Positions 37,923-47,744 of a DNA stretch of 64,000 nt are shown one piece after another; positions within the stretch are counted from its first letter, which is position 1; each line of letters starts with the position of its first letter. The DNA lies in the NCBI RefSeq assembly GCF_002754475.1, contig NZ_PEFL01000001.1, positions 2,852,001 to 2,916,000 of the forward strand, written 5' to 3'. Under the pieces are notes generated by a model. The model ran no database searches. It was not told where the DNA came from and worked only from the letters and a program-made list of their open reading frames with translations. Source of the DNA: Comamonas sp. 26 (GTDB taxonomy: Bacteria > Pseudomonadota > Gammaproteobacteria > Burkholderiales > Burkholderiaceae_C). Made by a program: the position numbers and the translations under genes.

Positions 37923-39069
37923 TCTGACTTGGATTTTGCTGGGCCTGCCCGTTGCCTTTGTACTGGGCTGGCTGGCCTCTCGCTGGGATTTACGCCAGGT
38001 GCGCGCCGACAACCGTCAGGCACCTAAGGCATATTTCAAAGGCCTGAACTTTCTGCTCAACGAACAGCAGGACAAGGCCATTGATGCATTTATCGAGGCC
38101 GTGCAAAACGACCCCGATACGACCGAGCTGCACTTTGCACTGGGCAATCTGTTTCGCCGCCGAGGTGAGTACAACCGCGCCGTGCGAGTGCACGAGCACT
38201 TGCTAAGCCGCGCTGACCTCTCCCGCCCCGACCGTGACCGTGCCCAGCATGCTCTGGCGCAGGACTTTCTCAAGGCCGGCCTGCTGGACCGCGCCGAAGA
38301 GGCTCTGAACCGCCTTGAAGGCACGCAATACGAGGCCGAAGCACGCCTTTCCCTGCTGGCCATCTACGAGCGCTCACGTGACTGGACACAAGCCGCAGCC
38401 ATCGTGCGCAAAATGCAGGCTGCCGCTCAGGGCGACTTCAGCACCCGTCTCGCCCACTATCTGTGTGAAGACGCACAAGCACAAGTCGCACATGGCCAGC
38501 TCGACAAAGCATTTTCGCAGCTGCAGCAAGCGCTTGAAACCGCACCACAAGCCCCACGCCCACGCCTTGAACTGGCACAGCTGCAACACCGTCAAGGCCA
38601 GTCAGCACAAGCACTGACCAGCTTGCAAGCACTGGCGCAAAACAGCCCCGCAGCACTCCCTCTCGCCGCCAGCCTGATGGTGGAAGTAGCCGAAGCCACT
38701 GGCGAGATTGAGCCAACACGCGCACTGCTGCTCAAGCACTATGAGCAGGCTCCGTCGCTTGACCTGCTACAGGCCTTGGTGGCTTTGGACAAGAAAAGCA
38801 GCCAGCCCGATGCACCTGGCCGCCTGCGCCTGGTCAACCACCTGGAGCGCGAATCGTCCCTGGTGGCCGCAGCGCAATGGCTGGAAGGCGAAACACTGTC
38901 CGAGGAGCAATACCACGGCACGGTGCAAAAAGCCCTGAACCATGCCACCAAGCCGCTGACCCGTTACCGCTGCGCGGCCTGCGGATTTGAGGCACGCACC
39001 CATTTCTGGCACTGCCCCGGCTGCCAGAGCTGGGACAGTTACCCGGCCCGCAGAGTAGAAGAGCTGTAA
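37912..39069 (+). CDS. lapB: Lipopolysaccharide assembly protein B
   Basis: 385 residues from ATG 37912. N-terminal membrane anchor (LTWILLGLPVAFVLGWLASRW), then TPR repeats (FKGLNFLLNEQQDKAIDAFIE is the first) and a C-terminal rubredoxin-like zinc module with two Cys pairs in CAACGF and CPGCQSW. LapB controls LpxC turnover by FtsH and couples it to LPS transport. Length matches E. coli LapB (~389). It overlaps lapA. Confidence 0.95.
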   Translation: MEFNLTWILLGLPVAFVLGWLASRWDLRQVRADNRQAPKAYFKGLNFLLNEQQDKAIDAFIEAVQNDPDTTELHFALGNLFRRRGEYNRAVRVHEHLLSRADLSRPDRDRAQHALAQDFLKAGLLDRAEEALNRLEGTQYEAEARLSLLAIYERSRDWTQAAAIVRKMQAAAQGDFSTRLAHYLCEDAQAQVAHGQLDKAFSQLQQALETAPQAPRPRLELAQLQHRQGQSAQALTSLQALAQNSPAALPLAASLMVEVAEATGEIEPTRALLLKHYEQAPSLDLLQALVALDKKSSQPDAPGRLRLVNHLERESSLVAAAQWLEGETLSEEQYHGTVQKALNHATKPLTRYRCAACGFEARTHFWHCPGCQSWDSYPARRVEEL

Positions 39070-39080
39070 AAGCTGAAATC

Positions 39081-39108
39081 AAAAAGAGCGCCCTTGAGCG
39101 CTCTTTTT
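39081..39108. terminator. Bidirectional terminator between lapB and the MFS gene
   Basis: AAAAAGAGCGC at 39081-39091 and GCGCTCTTTTT at 39098-39108 form an 11-bp stem with 6-base loop and A/T tails on both sides, between convergent genes. Confidence 0.93.
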
Positions 39109-39124
39109 GTTGGTGCAGCAAAAG

Positions 39125-40318
39125 CTAATGCTGCTCCCACTCTCCCTTGGGCATGTCCTCACGCCCAATCAGCCAGGGCAGCCGTGTTGCAACACCGACC
39201 AGAACGCCTACCGCCCAGAACAAGGCAGAAACTCCCACCACCGCGCCCAGCGAGCCAAACAGTACGGGCATCAGCACGCTGGAGCCATTGATGGCCATCA
39301 TGCGCAGGCCCAGCGCTTCGCCATGGCGCTCGGCGGGTGTGATCTGGTGAATCATGCTCATCACCATGGGCTGCACCGAACCCAACACAATGCCCAGCAC
39401 GACAGAGCAAGCACCCATGCTCCACGCACCGGGCATGAAGGGGTAAAGGATAAACAGAGAGCAGGCAGCAACCATGGCACCCAGCACCACCTGCCACTCG
39501 GCCAGATGACGCGTGATGATAGGCATGAGCATGCGAATGACCGCAGCGGCGATAGCGAATGCGCCAAGAATCGTACCGATGACCGAAGCGGGCAGGCCCC
39601 GCTCATGCCCAAGAATCGGCACCACAAAGGTGTGCACATCCCAGCACGATGACAGCGCCCAGTTCAGCAACAGCAAACGCCTGAAGCCACGGTTTTGCAC
39701 GAGATCCCAAGCCGTCGCTTTTTTATCGCTGCGAGCCACATCTTTGGACGGCAACTCCGGCACCGTGCGCCCCCAGAACCAGGCGGCCAGCGGCATCAGG
39801 GCCAGCAGCAAGAACGCAGCTCTGAAGCCTGTCTCGCTGGCGGCCTCTCCGCCCGCATAGTCAATCAGCAATCCCGCTGCAAACGGCCCCAGAAAATTGG
39901 AGAAAGCCGGGCCAATGGCCAGCCAGCTGAAGACTTTGCGCAGATCATCCTTGTTATGTGCCATGCGGCCCACATGCCGCTGCAGAGCAATCAAGGCCGT
40001 GCCTGCCGCACCACCCGTCAGCAGCGCGCTCAGGCACATCACCGGATAGATCGGAAATATAGCCGACAGTCCCGCCCCCGAGCAAGCCGCCACCACGCTA
40101 ATGATCAGCGGGCGCTTGAGTCCATGGCGGTCTGCATAACGGCCTGCGGGCAGCGAGAGAAACACCTGAGTCAACGCAAACAGCGCCAGCAGCATGCCCG
40201 CCGCCGCAGCGCTATAGCCTTCTTTGAGCGCAAGAAGTGGCGTGGCCATGCGCATGCCCGTCATGCTGCCGTGAATGCAGACTTGCGCCAAAATCAGGCG
40301 CAGCAAGGCTGCATTCAT
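39125..40318 (-). CDS. MFS transporter
   Basis: 397 residues with about twelve predicted membrane segments. The MFS loop 2-3 motif is recognisable as PAGRYADRHGLKRPL, with a related segment near the middle. The substrate cannot be told. The start codon overlaps the rmuC stop (ATGA at 40315-40318), so the two are probably translated from one message. No drug-specific motif stands out. Confidence 0.9.
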   Translation of the reverse strand: MNAALLRLILAQVCIHGSMTGMRMATPLLALKEGYSAAAAGMLLALFALTQVFLSLPAGRYADRHGLKRPLIISVVAACSGAGLSAIFPIYPVMCLSALLTGGAAGTALIALQRHVGRMAHNKDDLRKVFSWLAIGPAFSNFLGPFAAGLLIDYAGGEAASETGFRAAFLLLALMPLAAWFWGRTVPELPSKDVARSDKKATAWDLVQNRGFRRLLLLNWALSSCWDVHTFVVPILGHERGLPASVIGTILGAFAIAAAVIRMLMPIITRHLAEWQVVLGAMVAACSLFILYPFMPGAWSMGACSVVLGIVLGSVQPMVMSMIHQITPAERHGEALGLRMMAINGSSVLMPVLFGSLGAVVGVSALFWAVGVLVGVATRLPWLIGREDMPKGEWEQH

Positions 40319-41970
40319 TCTTCGTCCTCGGCACTGATCTGGTCGCTACTCAGGGGTACGGCTGGGAGTTGCAATGCGCCCTCTTCCTGCCCCGCATCGG
40401 GCAAAGCCTGAACATCGCGCAGCTGCCGCTGAATGGCACGCGTGCGCACCCCGACCTGATCAAACTTGCGCGCTGCTGCGTCAATGGATTTGCGTGCGGC
40501 ATCCACCACATCACCAAACTTGCCAAACTCGGTTTTGACCTGACCGAGCACGCCCCAGACCTCCGAAGAACGCTTTTCAATCGCCAGCGTCTTGAAGCCC
40601 ATCTGCAAGCTGTTGAGCATGGCCGCCAGATTGGCGGGGCCGGTAACCACAATGCGGCTTTCGTTCTGCAGGGCTTCAACCAGTCCGGGGCGGCGCAGCA
40701 CTTCGGCAAACAGCCCCTCGGTGGGCAGGTACATCACAGCAAAGTCCGTCGTAAATGGCGGTGCAATGTACTTGCTGGCAATTTTCTTGGCCTCGGCACG
40801 GATGGAGGTCTCAAACGCATTGCCCGCAGCCACTATGGCCAAGCGATCTGCGCCGTCCTGCGCATCCTGCAGGCGCTGGTAATGCTCTACCGGGTACTTG
40901 GCATCCATGGGCAGCCACACCGGTTGCTCGCCGCTACGGCCCGGCAGGCGAATGGCGAACTCCACCAGCTCATCGCTGCCCGGCACGGTCTTGACGTTCT
41001 TGGCGTATTGCTCGGGGGTGAGCACGTTATCGATGATGTTGCCCAATTGCATCTCGCCCCAGGTTCCGCGCGACTTCACATTGGTCATCACGCGCTTGAG
41101 GTCGCCTACGCTGCCGGCCAGCGTCTGCATCTCTCCCAAGCCCTTGTGCACCTGCTCCAGCCGGTCGCTGACCTGTTTAAAGGACTCGCCCAATCGCTGC
41201 TCCAGCGTGGCATGCAGCTTTTCATCGACGGTGCGCCGCATCTCTTCGAGCTTGGTTGCGTTATCGCTCTGAATGGTGGCAAGGCGCTCGTTCAGTGTGC
41301 CGCGCAACTGCTCTGCGGAGATTTGCTGGCCTTGCGCCAATCCGCCAAGTTGCTGGCTCACCGCATCTTGCAGCACCGCAAACTGATGGCGCAATTGCTC
41401 GCCATTGCTGCCCAGCTGATCCTTGAGCGCAGCGCCCATATTGGTGCTCATGTGGGTGAGCTGCTGCTGAATATCGCCCTTGAGCGAGTCCAGCGTGCCC
41501 CGTGTGGTTTCGGCCAGCGCTTCAAAGCGCCGCTGCACATGGGCCGTTTGCTCGGCACTGCTTTGTTCTAATGCGGTGCGTGCCTGCTGGCTGTCCGCCG
41601 TCAAGCGCTGCGCCAGCTGCCCAACCTCTTCACGGAAAGCAGTCAATGCCGTGGCCTGCTCGCGCCTTGCGGCCAGTGCATCTTGCTGGGTCTGAGCCAG
41701 CTGGGTCTGCACATGCTGGGTCACGCGGTCCAGCGCACCATCGCTTTTGGCCACTGTAAGCTGCGTGCTCTGGCTGCTACGCTCCAGCTGCTGCAGCCGC
41801 ACGTCCAATGCCTGCAAGCCTTGCAGCAACTGGGCCTGCAGCCGCATGGCATCCGGGCCCAGCGCAAGTTCTGTCTGTCGGCGCAAGCCCTGCAGCCACC
41901 ACAGCAGCACCAGAAGCAAGACCACGATCAATGCGGCCACTGCCGCCAACCCAAGCCACCACGTAGTCAC
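40315..41970 (-). CDS. rmuC: DNA recombination protein RmuC
   Basis: 551 residues. An N-terminal membrane anchor (WWLGLAAVAALIVVLLLVLLWW split by start) is followed by a long Gln-rich coiled coil (~30-270). The RmuC nuclease-like domain follows with KSRGTWGEMQLGNI, LPMDAKYPVEHYQ and FAVMYLPTEGLFAEVLR. RmuC limits inversions at short repeats. Longer than the usual ~475 residues because of the extended coiled coil. Confidence 0.95.
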   Translation of the reverse strand: MTTWWLGLAAVAALIVVLLLVLLWWLQGLRRQTELALGPDAMRLQAQLLQGLQALDVRLQQLERSSQSTQLTVAKSDGALDRVTQHVQTQLAQTQQDALAARREQATALTAFREEVGQLAQRLTADSQQARTALEQSSAEQTAHVQRRFEALAETTRGTLDSLKGDIQQQLTHMSTNMGAALKDQLGSNGEQLRHQFAVLQDAVSQQLGGLAQGQQISAEQLRGTLNERLATIQSDNATKLEEMRRTVDEKLHATLEQRLGESFKQVSDRLEQVHKGLGEMQTLAGSVGDLKRVMTNVKSRGTWGEMQLGNIIDNVLTPEQYAKNVKTVPGSDELVEFAIRLPGRSGEQPVWLPMDAKYPVEHYQRLQDAQDGADRLAIVAAGNAFETSIRAEAKKIASKYIAPPFTTDFAVMYLPTEGLFAEVLRRPGLVEALQNESRIVVTGPANLAAMLNSLQMGFKTLAIEKRSSEVWGVLGQVKTEFGKFGDVVDAARKSIDAAARKFDQVGVRTRAIQRQLRDVQALPDAGQEEGALQLPAVPLSSDQISAEDEE

Positions 41971-41998
41971 TGTTTTGCCACGCCTTTCGCACTCTTGT

Positions 41999-42050
41999 TT
42001 TAATAGCTGCCAGCGCCTTATGAATAAGCGCTACAGCCATTATTTGTATT
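41999..42050. repeat. Comamonadaceae intergenic repeat, family 1
   Basis: TTTTAATAGCTGCCAGCGCC, then TTATGAATAAGCGCTACAGCC, lies upstream of rmuC. It has the same bipartite plan, TAGCTG..GCGC / GCGCTA, as the copy at 33062. Confidence 0.7.
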
Positions 42051-42193
42051 GATTTTCGTGCGCACAGAAGCTGCAGACTGACGTTTGCAAGCACTCGCGC
42101 GCCTGCAAATTATCAGTCCACACCGTCCCGGTGAAATCAATCCCGTCAAAAGTGGCGCGGCGGCCTGCCGCCTTGGTGACTCAGGCCGCAGCC

Positions 42194-42601
42194 TCAGGCG
42201 TCTGGGCCGACCTGCTGGGCAATGGCCATGGCGAACTTGCCGCCACCTACGGACCAATCAGAGTAGTCGTTTTCATGCGTGAAAATGAACACATCGCTAG
42301 GTGCCACGCCAGCGTCTTTTTCCAGATTGGCGGCGATGTTGGCGTACAGGGCGCGTTTCATGGCGTCGCTGCGGCCACGGCGCATGGTGATTTCAATCAC
42401 GACCACGCGATCCGAGCGCCGGTAGCCGTTGAAGGTGCGGCTGAAGAAGAACTTCTGCTCGTCATAGTCGTCAACCATGTTGAACAACTCGTCGGCAGGC
42501 ATGCCGATGCCGTCGATCAGTGCCTGATGAATACCGTTGACGATGGCTTGACGCTGGGCGGGCGTGGTGTCCTTGTGGACGCTGGTGCGGATGAAAGGCA
42601 T
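42194..42601 (-). CDS. Tautomerase-superfamily protein
   Basis: 135 residues from ATG 42601 (MPFIRTSVHKD). Removing Met exposes Pro1, the catalytic base of the 4-oxalocrotonate tautomerase superfamily. The sequence contains RSDRVVVIEITMRRGR, typical of the longer, two-unit members of this family. The substrate is unknown. It stands alone between rmuC and a hydroxyacid dehydrogenase, both on the same strand. Confidence 0.85.
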   Translation of the reverse strand: MPFIRTSVHKDTTPAQRQAIVNGIHQALIDGIGMPADELFNMVDDYDEQKFFFSRTFNGYRRSDRVVVIEITMRRGRSDAMKRALYANIAANLEKDAGVAPSDVFIFTHENDYSDWSVGGGKFAMAIAQQVGPDA

Positions 42602-42745
42602 GTGCTGTCTCTGTAGAAAATAAAAGCTCGCCGCGCTGATGCAATGGCTGCGGCGCAAGCGGGCTCAAATTATCAAATCCAGCAAGGCTGCCAGACCATA
42701 CGTCAATCCTCAAACTGATGTGACGTGAGGCGGCCTAATACAAGC

Positions 42746-43741
42746 CTAGTGCAGACCCGAACCACCCAGCAGATTAACCGGCGTCAACGCGCCCTTACCG
42801 GCGAAAAAGGAGATCAGGTTATCTGCCGCCAAAGCCGCCATGGCCGTGCGCGTGCCCTTGGTGGCGCTGGCGATATGCGGTGTCAGCACCACATTGGGCA
42901 CCGTGAGCAGATCGGGGTGAACGGCGGGCTCGCCCTCAAACACATCCAGACCGGCCGCAGCAATGCGTTTTTCACGCAATGCCTGCGCCAGAGCCGCATC
43001 ATCCACGATACCGCCGCGCGCAATATTGATGAGGGTAGCGGTGGGCTTCATCTGCGCAATCTCTGCCGCGCCAATGGTGTGGCGGTTTTCGGGCGTAAAG
43101 GGCAACACCAGCATCAAATGGTCAGCGCGTTCCAGCAGCTCTTGCTTGCTCACATAGGCGGCCTTGCATTCCGCCTCCATGGCTGTATCAAGGCGTGATC
43201 GGTTGTGATAAATCACCTTCATGCCAAAACCATAGGCCGCACGGCGGGCAATGGCCTGGCCGATACGCCCCATTCCCAGAATGCCCAGCGTAGAGCCATG
43301 CACCTCAGCGCCCGCAAACAGGTCGTAGTGCCAGTCCTTCCACAGCCCTGCGCGCAGGTAATGCTCGCTCTCGGTAATGCGGCGCGCCGTGGCCATCAGC
43401 AGTGCAAAGCCAAAATCCGCCGTGGTCTCAGTCAGCACGTCGGGAGCATTGCTACCCTGCACGCCTGCGGCAGTCATGGCGGGCACATCAAAGTTGTTGT
43501 AGCCCACCGCCATATTGGCCACGATCTTGAGCTGCGGGCAAGCCGCGAGCAACTGCGCATCAATACGCTGCGAGCCGGTGGTCAGCACCCCGTCCTTGCC
43601 CTGCAATTGCTGAGCCAGCTCCTCAGGCGTCCACACCACATCGTCCTGATTGGACTGCACGTCAAAGTGCTGCTTCAACTGCTCTACCACCTCAGGCGAA
43701 ATGGCACGGGCAATCAGAATGCGGGACTTGGTACTCATCAC
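42746..43741 (-). CDS. D-2-hydroxyacid dehydrogenase (glyoxylate/hydroxypyruvate reductase-like)
   Basis: 331 residues. NAD-binding GILGMGRIGQAIARRA, substrate loop NMAVGYNNFDVPA, and catalytic Arg/Glu/His in INIARGGIVDDAAL, DVFEGEP and LTPHIASAT. Probably reduces glyoxylate or hydroxypyruvate (GhrB/TkrA type). Start codon preceded by AGGAG; two Met codons in tandem make it uncertain by 3 bases. Confidence 0.92.
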   Translation of the reverse strand: MMSTKSRILIARAISPEVVEQLKQHFDVQSNQDDVVWTPEELAQQLQGKDGVLTTGSQRIDAQLLAACPQLKIVANMAVGYNNFDVPAMTAAGVQGSNAPDVLTETTADFGFALLMATARRITESEHYLRAGLWKDWHYDLFAGAEVHGSTLGILGMGRIGQAIARRAAYGFGMKVIYHNRSRLDTAMEAECKAAYVSKQELLERADHLMLVLPFTPENRHTIGAAEIAQMKPTATLINIARGGIVDDAALAQALREKRIAAAGLDVFEGEPAVHPDLLTVPNVVLTPHIASATKGTRTAMAALAADNLISFFAGKGALTPVNLLGGSGLH

Positions 43742-43808
43742 TTGGTCTCCTCTTCAATCTATTTTTGAAAGCATCACCAATATTGGGCGCATTTCGCATG
43801 CGAGGCAG

Positions 43809-43880
43809 CAAGGGCCGCCCCGCAGCGGGGATACCGTCCCCCTTTGGGGGAATCGGCAAAGCCGCTCAGAGGGAGGCAGC
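43809..43880. repeat. Comamonadaceae intergenic repeat, family 2
   Basis: CGCCCCGCAGCGGGG, then GTCCCCCTTTGGGGGAA, then GGCAAAGCCGCTCAGAGGGAGG: nested GC-rich hairpins just after nhaD. Similar units lie at 50301-50377 and 59838-59903. Confidence 0.75.
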
Positions 43881-43888
43881 CAATTCAA

Positions 43889-45334
43889 TCACTTAAACCA
43901 GATCAGCGTCATCAGCACCAGCAGGGGCACCAGAATGCAGACCGACCAGATCATGTAGCCAAAAAATCCCGGCATCTTCACGCCGCGATCTTCTGCAATA
44001 GCCTTGACCATCAAGTTGGGCGCATTGCCAATATAAGTATTGGCGCCCATGAAAACAGCGCCTGCCGAGATAGCCGCCAGCGTCAGCGCCATATCGGTCA
44101 TCAAATGCGCAGGGTCACCACCTGCGGTGTTGAAGAACACCAAGTAAGTGGGCGCGTTATCCAAGAAGGACGACAACACACCCGTGGCCCAGAAGTACAT
44201 GGCGGGGTTAGGTGTACCGTCCCCATTGGTCACAGCACGCACAACGGCACCGAACGGGCCATCCACACCGGCCTTGAGCATGGCAATGACGGGGATGATG
44301 GTCAGGAAGATGCCTGCAAACAGCTTGGCCACTTCCTGCATGGGTCCCCAGCCAAAATCATTGGCCTGATGCACGCGAGCAGGCGTGATCTTGAGGGACA
44401 GCAGGGCCACAACAATCAAGCCCACATCGCGCACCAGACCGGGCAAACCCACGTGGGTGCCGGCAATCTCAAAGCCCACAGGCGTGCGCCAGATGCCGCT
44501 GATCAGCACCAGTACCACCACCACGCCCAGCAGAACAAAATTCACACGACCGTCAAAGCCGAGACGGCTTTGCGCACCCGTCACATCCACACAGGGGGTC
44601 GGATCGGGCAAATCGGTCTCACCCTTTTCGCCCATCAATTTGTGGTCAATCACATAAAAGATAGCCAGCAGCGCCAGCGTGAGGAACAGCATGGGCTGCC
44701 AGATATGACGCACCGTCCAGAAAAAGTCCACACCCTTCAAGAAGCCCAGAAACAGCGGCGGATCCCCCAGCGGTGTGAGTGCGCCACCAGCGTTGGAGAC
44801 GATGAAGATGAAGAACACCACCACATGCACCTGATGACGGCGGTTGTCGTTGGCGCGCAGCAAAGGGCGAATTAGCAGCATGGAGGCACCCGTCGTGCCC
44901 ATAAAGCTGGCCAGCACTGCGCCAATGGCGAGGATGACGGTGTTCAGCCCCGGCGAGCCACGCAAATTGCCGCGCACATAAATGCCGCCAGCCACGGTGT
45001 AAAGCGCGGTGAGCAAGATGACAAAGGGCAGGTATTCCGCCAGCAAGGCATGCGCCAGATTAACCCCGGCGGCGCCCATGCCGTAGAGCAGCGCAAAGGG
45101 CAGCAGGAAGGCCAGCGCCCAGCCCGCCGTGACCTTGCCAAAGTGGTGGTGCCAGAAATTTGGGGCCACCAGCGGCAAAAGTGCAATTGACAGCAGCATG
45201 CCCACAAACGGAATGCCCCAGGCCACAGACATAGCCGCGCCATCCATCTCTGCGGCCTGTGCGGCACCTGCGGTCATCGCCAGCGCCGTTGACGCGGTGA
45301 CCTTCGCGATATTTATCCAAAGTTTGTGGTTCAA
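43889..45334 (-). CDS. nhaD: NhaD-type sodium:proton antiporter
   Basis: 481 residues, about 12 membrane segments, with an N-terminal signal-like helix (IAKVTASTALAMTAGAAQA). It has NhaD/IT-superfamily motifs: FIFIVSNAGGALTPLGDPPLFLG (read in two parts) and FLDNAPTYLVF near the C-terminus. Exports Na+ in exchange for H+. Ends just before the family 2 repeat. Substrate preference within the family is inferred. Confidence 0.9.
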   Translation of the reverse strand: MNHKLWINIAKVTASTALAMTAGAAQAAEMDGAAMSVAWGIPFVGMLLSIALLPLVAPNFWHHHFGKVTAGWALAFLLPFALLYGMGAAGVNLAHALLAEYLPFVILLTALYTVAGGIYVRGNLRGSPGLNTVILAIGAVLASFMGTTGASMLLIRPLLRANDNRRHQVHVVVFFIFIVSNAGGALTPLGDPPLFLGFLKGVDFFWTVRHIWQPMLFLTLALLAIFYVIDHKLMGEKGETDLPDPTPCVDVTGAQSRLGFDGRVNFVLLGVVVVLVLISGIWRTPVGFEIAGTHVGLPGLVRDVGLIVVALLSLKITPARVHQANDFGWGPMQEVAKLFAGIFLTIIPVIAMLKAGVDGPFGAVVRAVTNGDGTPNPAMYFWATGVLSSFLDNAPTYLVFFNTAGGDPAHLMTDMALTLAAISAGAVFMGANTYIGNAPNLMVKAIAEDRGVKMPGFFGYMIWSVCILVPLLVLMTLIWFK

Positions 45335-45391
45335 ACGCTCACCCTCGCTTATCTATCTTTTTATGGGCGCTTAACGCTCGCCCATCGTTTC

Positions 45392-46663
45392 TCAATTTTT
45401 TAAGGCCTGCTGCATTGACAGCATGGTCTGCGCAGCTTCTGGTGGCTCAATACTGAACACTTGGCGCAGATAGGCCAGATATTTTTCGTCATCGCACATG
45501 CTTTTGCCAGGCGTGTCTGAGAGCTTGGCAACCGGCTGACCATTGCAGCGCGTCATCTTGACCACGATCTGCAGTGGCACATGCTCAGGCGGGCTGCCCA
45601 GATCATTGGTCAGATTGGTACCGATACCAAAGGCTAACTGGCAGCGGCCATTAAAGCGCTTGAACAGCTCAATGGTTTTCGGAATCGTCAGCCCATCACT
45701 GAAGATCAGCACCTTGCTCAGCGGATCAATCTTGTTGGCCTTGTAATGCGCAATCAGACGCTCACCCCAGTCAAATGGGTCGCCGCTGTCATGGCGTGCG
45801 CCATCAAACAGCTTGCAGAAATACAAGTCAAAGTCACGCAGAAAGGCGGACATGCCATAGACATCAGACAGCGCAATGCCCAGGTCCCCGCGATATTCAC
45901 GCGCCCAGGATTCAAAGCCAAAAATCTGGCTATCACGCAGACGCGGGCCCAGTGACTGGCAGGCCTGCAGATACTCATGGGCCAGCGTGCCCAGCGGTAT
46001 CAGGCCCAGCTTCATGGCGTACAGCACATTGCTGGTACCCGCAAGCTGCCCCTTGCGCTGAGCATTGCCTGCCCCGGCGATGCGCGAGCCAGCATGACCG
46101 AGTCTTGCGCACAGCACGCGCAGAACCTCTTCATGCCAGGCCTTGGAAAAGCGGCGGCGCGTGCCGTAATCAGCAATCTTGAGCGACTCAAGCCCCGGCC
46201 CTTGGAGCAGCTCAATCTTCTCGTCCAAGCGCTTGCGCCCTTCCAGAAAGTTAGGTACGGGCTGGGTATTGCGGAAATACACCTCGTTGACGATGGCCAG
46301 CACCGGAATCTCAAAAAGAATCGTGTGCAGCCACGGACCCTTGATGCTGATGTCAATCTCGCCACTGGGCAGCGCCGTGACGGTGATGTATTTATCGTTG
46401 AGCTGAAACAGGCTCAAAAAATCCACAAAATCGCTTTTGATAAAGCGCAGAGAACTCAAGTAGGCCAGCTCCGCATCCTGAAAGCGCAGCTTGCACAGCG
46501 AGCGGATTTCTTCACGGATTTCATTGACGTAGGGAGCCAATTGCACGCCGGGGTTGCGGCACTTGAAGCGGTACTCCACCTGTGCGCCCGGAAACTGATG
46601 CAGCACCACCTGCATCATCGTGAATTTGTACAGGTCGGTATCTAGCAGGCTGGTGATGATCAT
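45392..46663 (-). CDS. pncB: Nicotinate phosphoribosyltransferase
   Basis: 423 residues. [18 protein letters not shown] opening and [17 protein letters not shown] with the phosphoribosyl-binding Asp, followed by [10 protein letters not shown] and [10 protein letters not shown]. It makes nicotinate mononucleotide in the NAD salvage (Preiss-Handler) pathway. Length is normal. It stands between nhaD and a thioesterase gene on the same strand with no overlap. Confidence 0.97.
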   Translation of the reverse strand: MIITSLLDTDLYKFTMMQVVLHQFPGAQVEYRFKCRNPGVQLAPYVNEIREEIRSLCKLRFQDAELAYLSSLRFIKSDFVDFLSLFQLNDKYITVTALPSGEIDISIKGPWLHTILFEIPVLAIVNEVYFRNTQPVPNFLEGRKRLDEKIELLQGPGLESLKIADYGTRRRFSKAWHEEVLRVLCARLGHAGSRIAGAGNAQRKGQLAGTSNVLYAMKLGLIPLGTLAHEYLQACQSLGPRLRDSQIFGFESWAREYRGDLGIALSDVYGMSAFLRDFDLYFCKLFDGARHDSGDPFDWGERLIAHYKANKIDPLSKVLIFSDGLTIPKTIELFKRFNGRCQLAFGIGTNLTNDLGSPPEHVPLQIVVKMTRCNGQPVAKLSDTPGKSMCDDEKYLAYLRQVFSIEPPEAAQTMLSMQQALKN

Positions 46664-46860
46664 GGACGACGGTGGGCCTGGCGGTCCGTTCAGTCATAGA
46701 ACAAGGCTGGCCCAAAGCGCATGCAGCGCCAGCCTCAACAAAGGTTTCCGAGTGTAGGCGATTCCACACTCTGCGCCCTGCTCAGCGCCATAACCGCCTC
46801 GCCTTTACTGAAACTTGGGCCGTAGTTTGATCGATTGACTACAAATCACCCTCAAGCCCT

Positions 46861-46900
46861 TTATATAAAAGCGCAAGCAGCTATCAAATTCTTCTATTTT
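46861..46900. repeat. Comamonadaceae intergenic repeat, family 1 (half unit)
   Basis: AAAAGCGCAAGCAGCTATCAAATT lies after the thioesterase stop. Its TAGCTGCTTGCGC core (minus strand) matches the other copies; the second half is missing. Confidence 0.55.
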
Positions 46901-47388
46901 TGACTATCAGTTTGCCTCAGCAAAGGCTCTAGCGCCACGCGCAAAGCGGCGGGCAACGGTGCGGGTCGGCGCGTCTGTCTGTCTACATAGACATGAACAA
47001 AATGTCCCGCCGCAGCGGACTGCGCCTCACCCTGCGCAAACAGCCCTACCTCATAGCGCACGCTTGAGCTGCCGAGATGCGCCACGCGAATACCCGCTTC
47101 GACCTGCTGTGGAAAGGCCAGAGAAGCAAAGTAATTGCACTGAGTCTCTATCACCAGCCCAATCGTCTGCCCCGCATGAATATCCAGAGCCCCCTGCTCA
47201 ATCAAATAAGCATTCACCGCCGTATCAAACCAGCTGTAGTAAATGACGTTGTTGACATGGCCATAAACATCGTTATCTGACCAGCGCGTGCTGATTTCAC
47301 GAAAAACGGCATAGGAATCACGTGCCTGGGACATGGCTCGTGCGGGCTGGGCAGCTGTGTGTGATGCATTCATTGCGTCATTGTGCAA
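46894..47388 (-). CDS. Acyl-CoA thioesterase (4HBT hot-dog family)
   Basis: 164 residues. The hot-dog motif RWSDNDVYGHVNNVIYYSWF contains the catalytic Asp and the VNN segment of 4-hydroxybenzoyl-CoA-type thioesterases. QTIGLVIETQCNYFASL follows. Substrate chain length is unknown. The start is uncertain: ATGs at codons 1, 6 and 19 are all plausible, with no strong ribosome site. It is divergent from the phasin gene, so the 356-base gap holds both promoters. Confidence 0.88.
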   Translation of the reverse strand: MHNDAMNASHTAAQPARAMSQARDSYAVFREISTRWSDNDVYGHVNNVIYYSWFDTAVNAYLIEQGALDIHAGQTIGLVIETQCNYFASLAFPQQVEAGIRVAHLGSSSVRYEVGLFAQGEAQSAAAGHFVHVYVDRQTRRPAPLPAALRVALEPLLRQTDSQK

Positions 47389-47582
47389 ACCTGTATCAAC
47401 ACCACCAGCACCACGGCGACAGCGCCTGTTTTGACCCTGAGTCAGTCCTTACCAAGCACTGTCATCAACGTCTTGCTCAATGCACAAAAGCACGCACATG
47501 CATTTTTGCGTCAGTTATCAGACATAACAAAGTTTTTAAAAATCAAATACTTACAGAAACAAAAGTGTCATTCATTTATTTG

Positions 47583-47652
47583 TTGCAACGCAACAATTAA
47601 TGCTTGCATTGCCCAAAAAACTCTTCCACAATGCACCCATGCTGCACTGCAA
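47583..47652 (+). promoter_or_regulatory. Phasin promoter with three PhaR-like operator boxes
   Basis: Three TTGC/CTGC-N3-GC boxes occur: TTGCAACGCAA at 47583-47593 (inside a 17-base perfect palindrome 47580-47596), TTGCATTGCCC at 47604-47614, and CTGCACTGCAA at 47642-47652. A promoter fits between them: TTGCAT at 47604-47609, 17-base spacer, CACAAT at 47627-47632. PhaR, the polyhydroxyalkanoate-sensing repressor, is known to bind CTGC-N3-GCAG type sites at phasin genes. The assignment here is inferred. Confidence 0.6.
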
Positions 47653-47744
47653 CATACAACTAGTTAACCACTAGCGATCATGTCAGAGCAGACGTTCACT
47701 CCGGTCCGATGCCCTTGTTAGTTTCGTAATTTTGGAGAATTGCT

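Noticed and set aside
43889..45334. Calling the NhaD gene an arsenite pump (ArsB-like)
   Set aside because: The ion-transporter fold is shared, but the GGALTPLGDPP motif and length fit NhaD better, and no ars genes are near.
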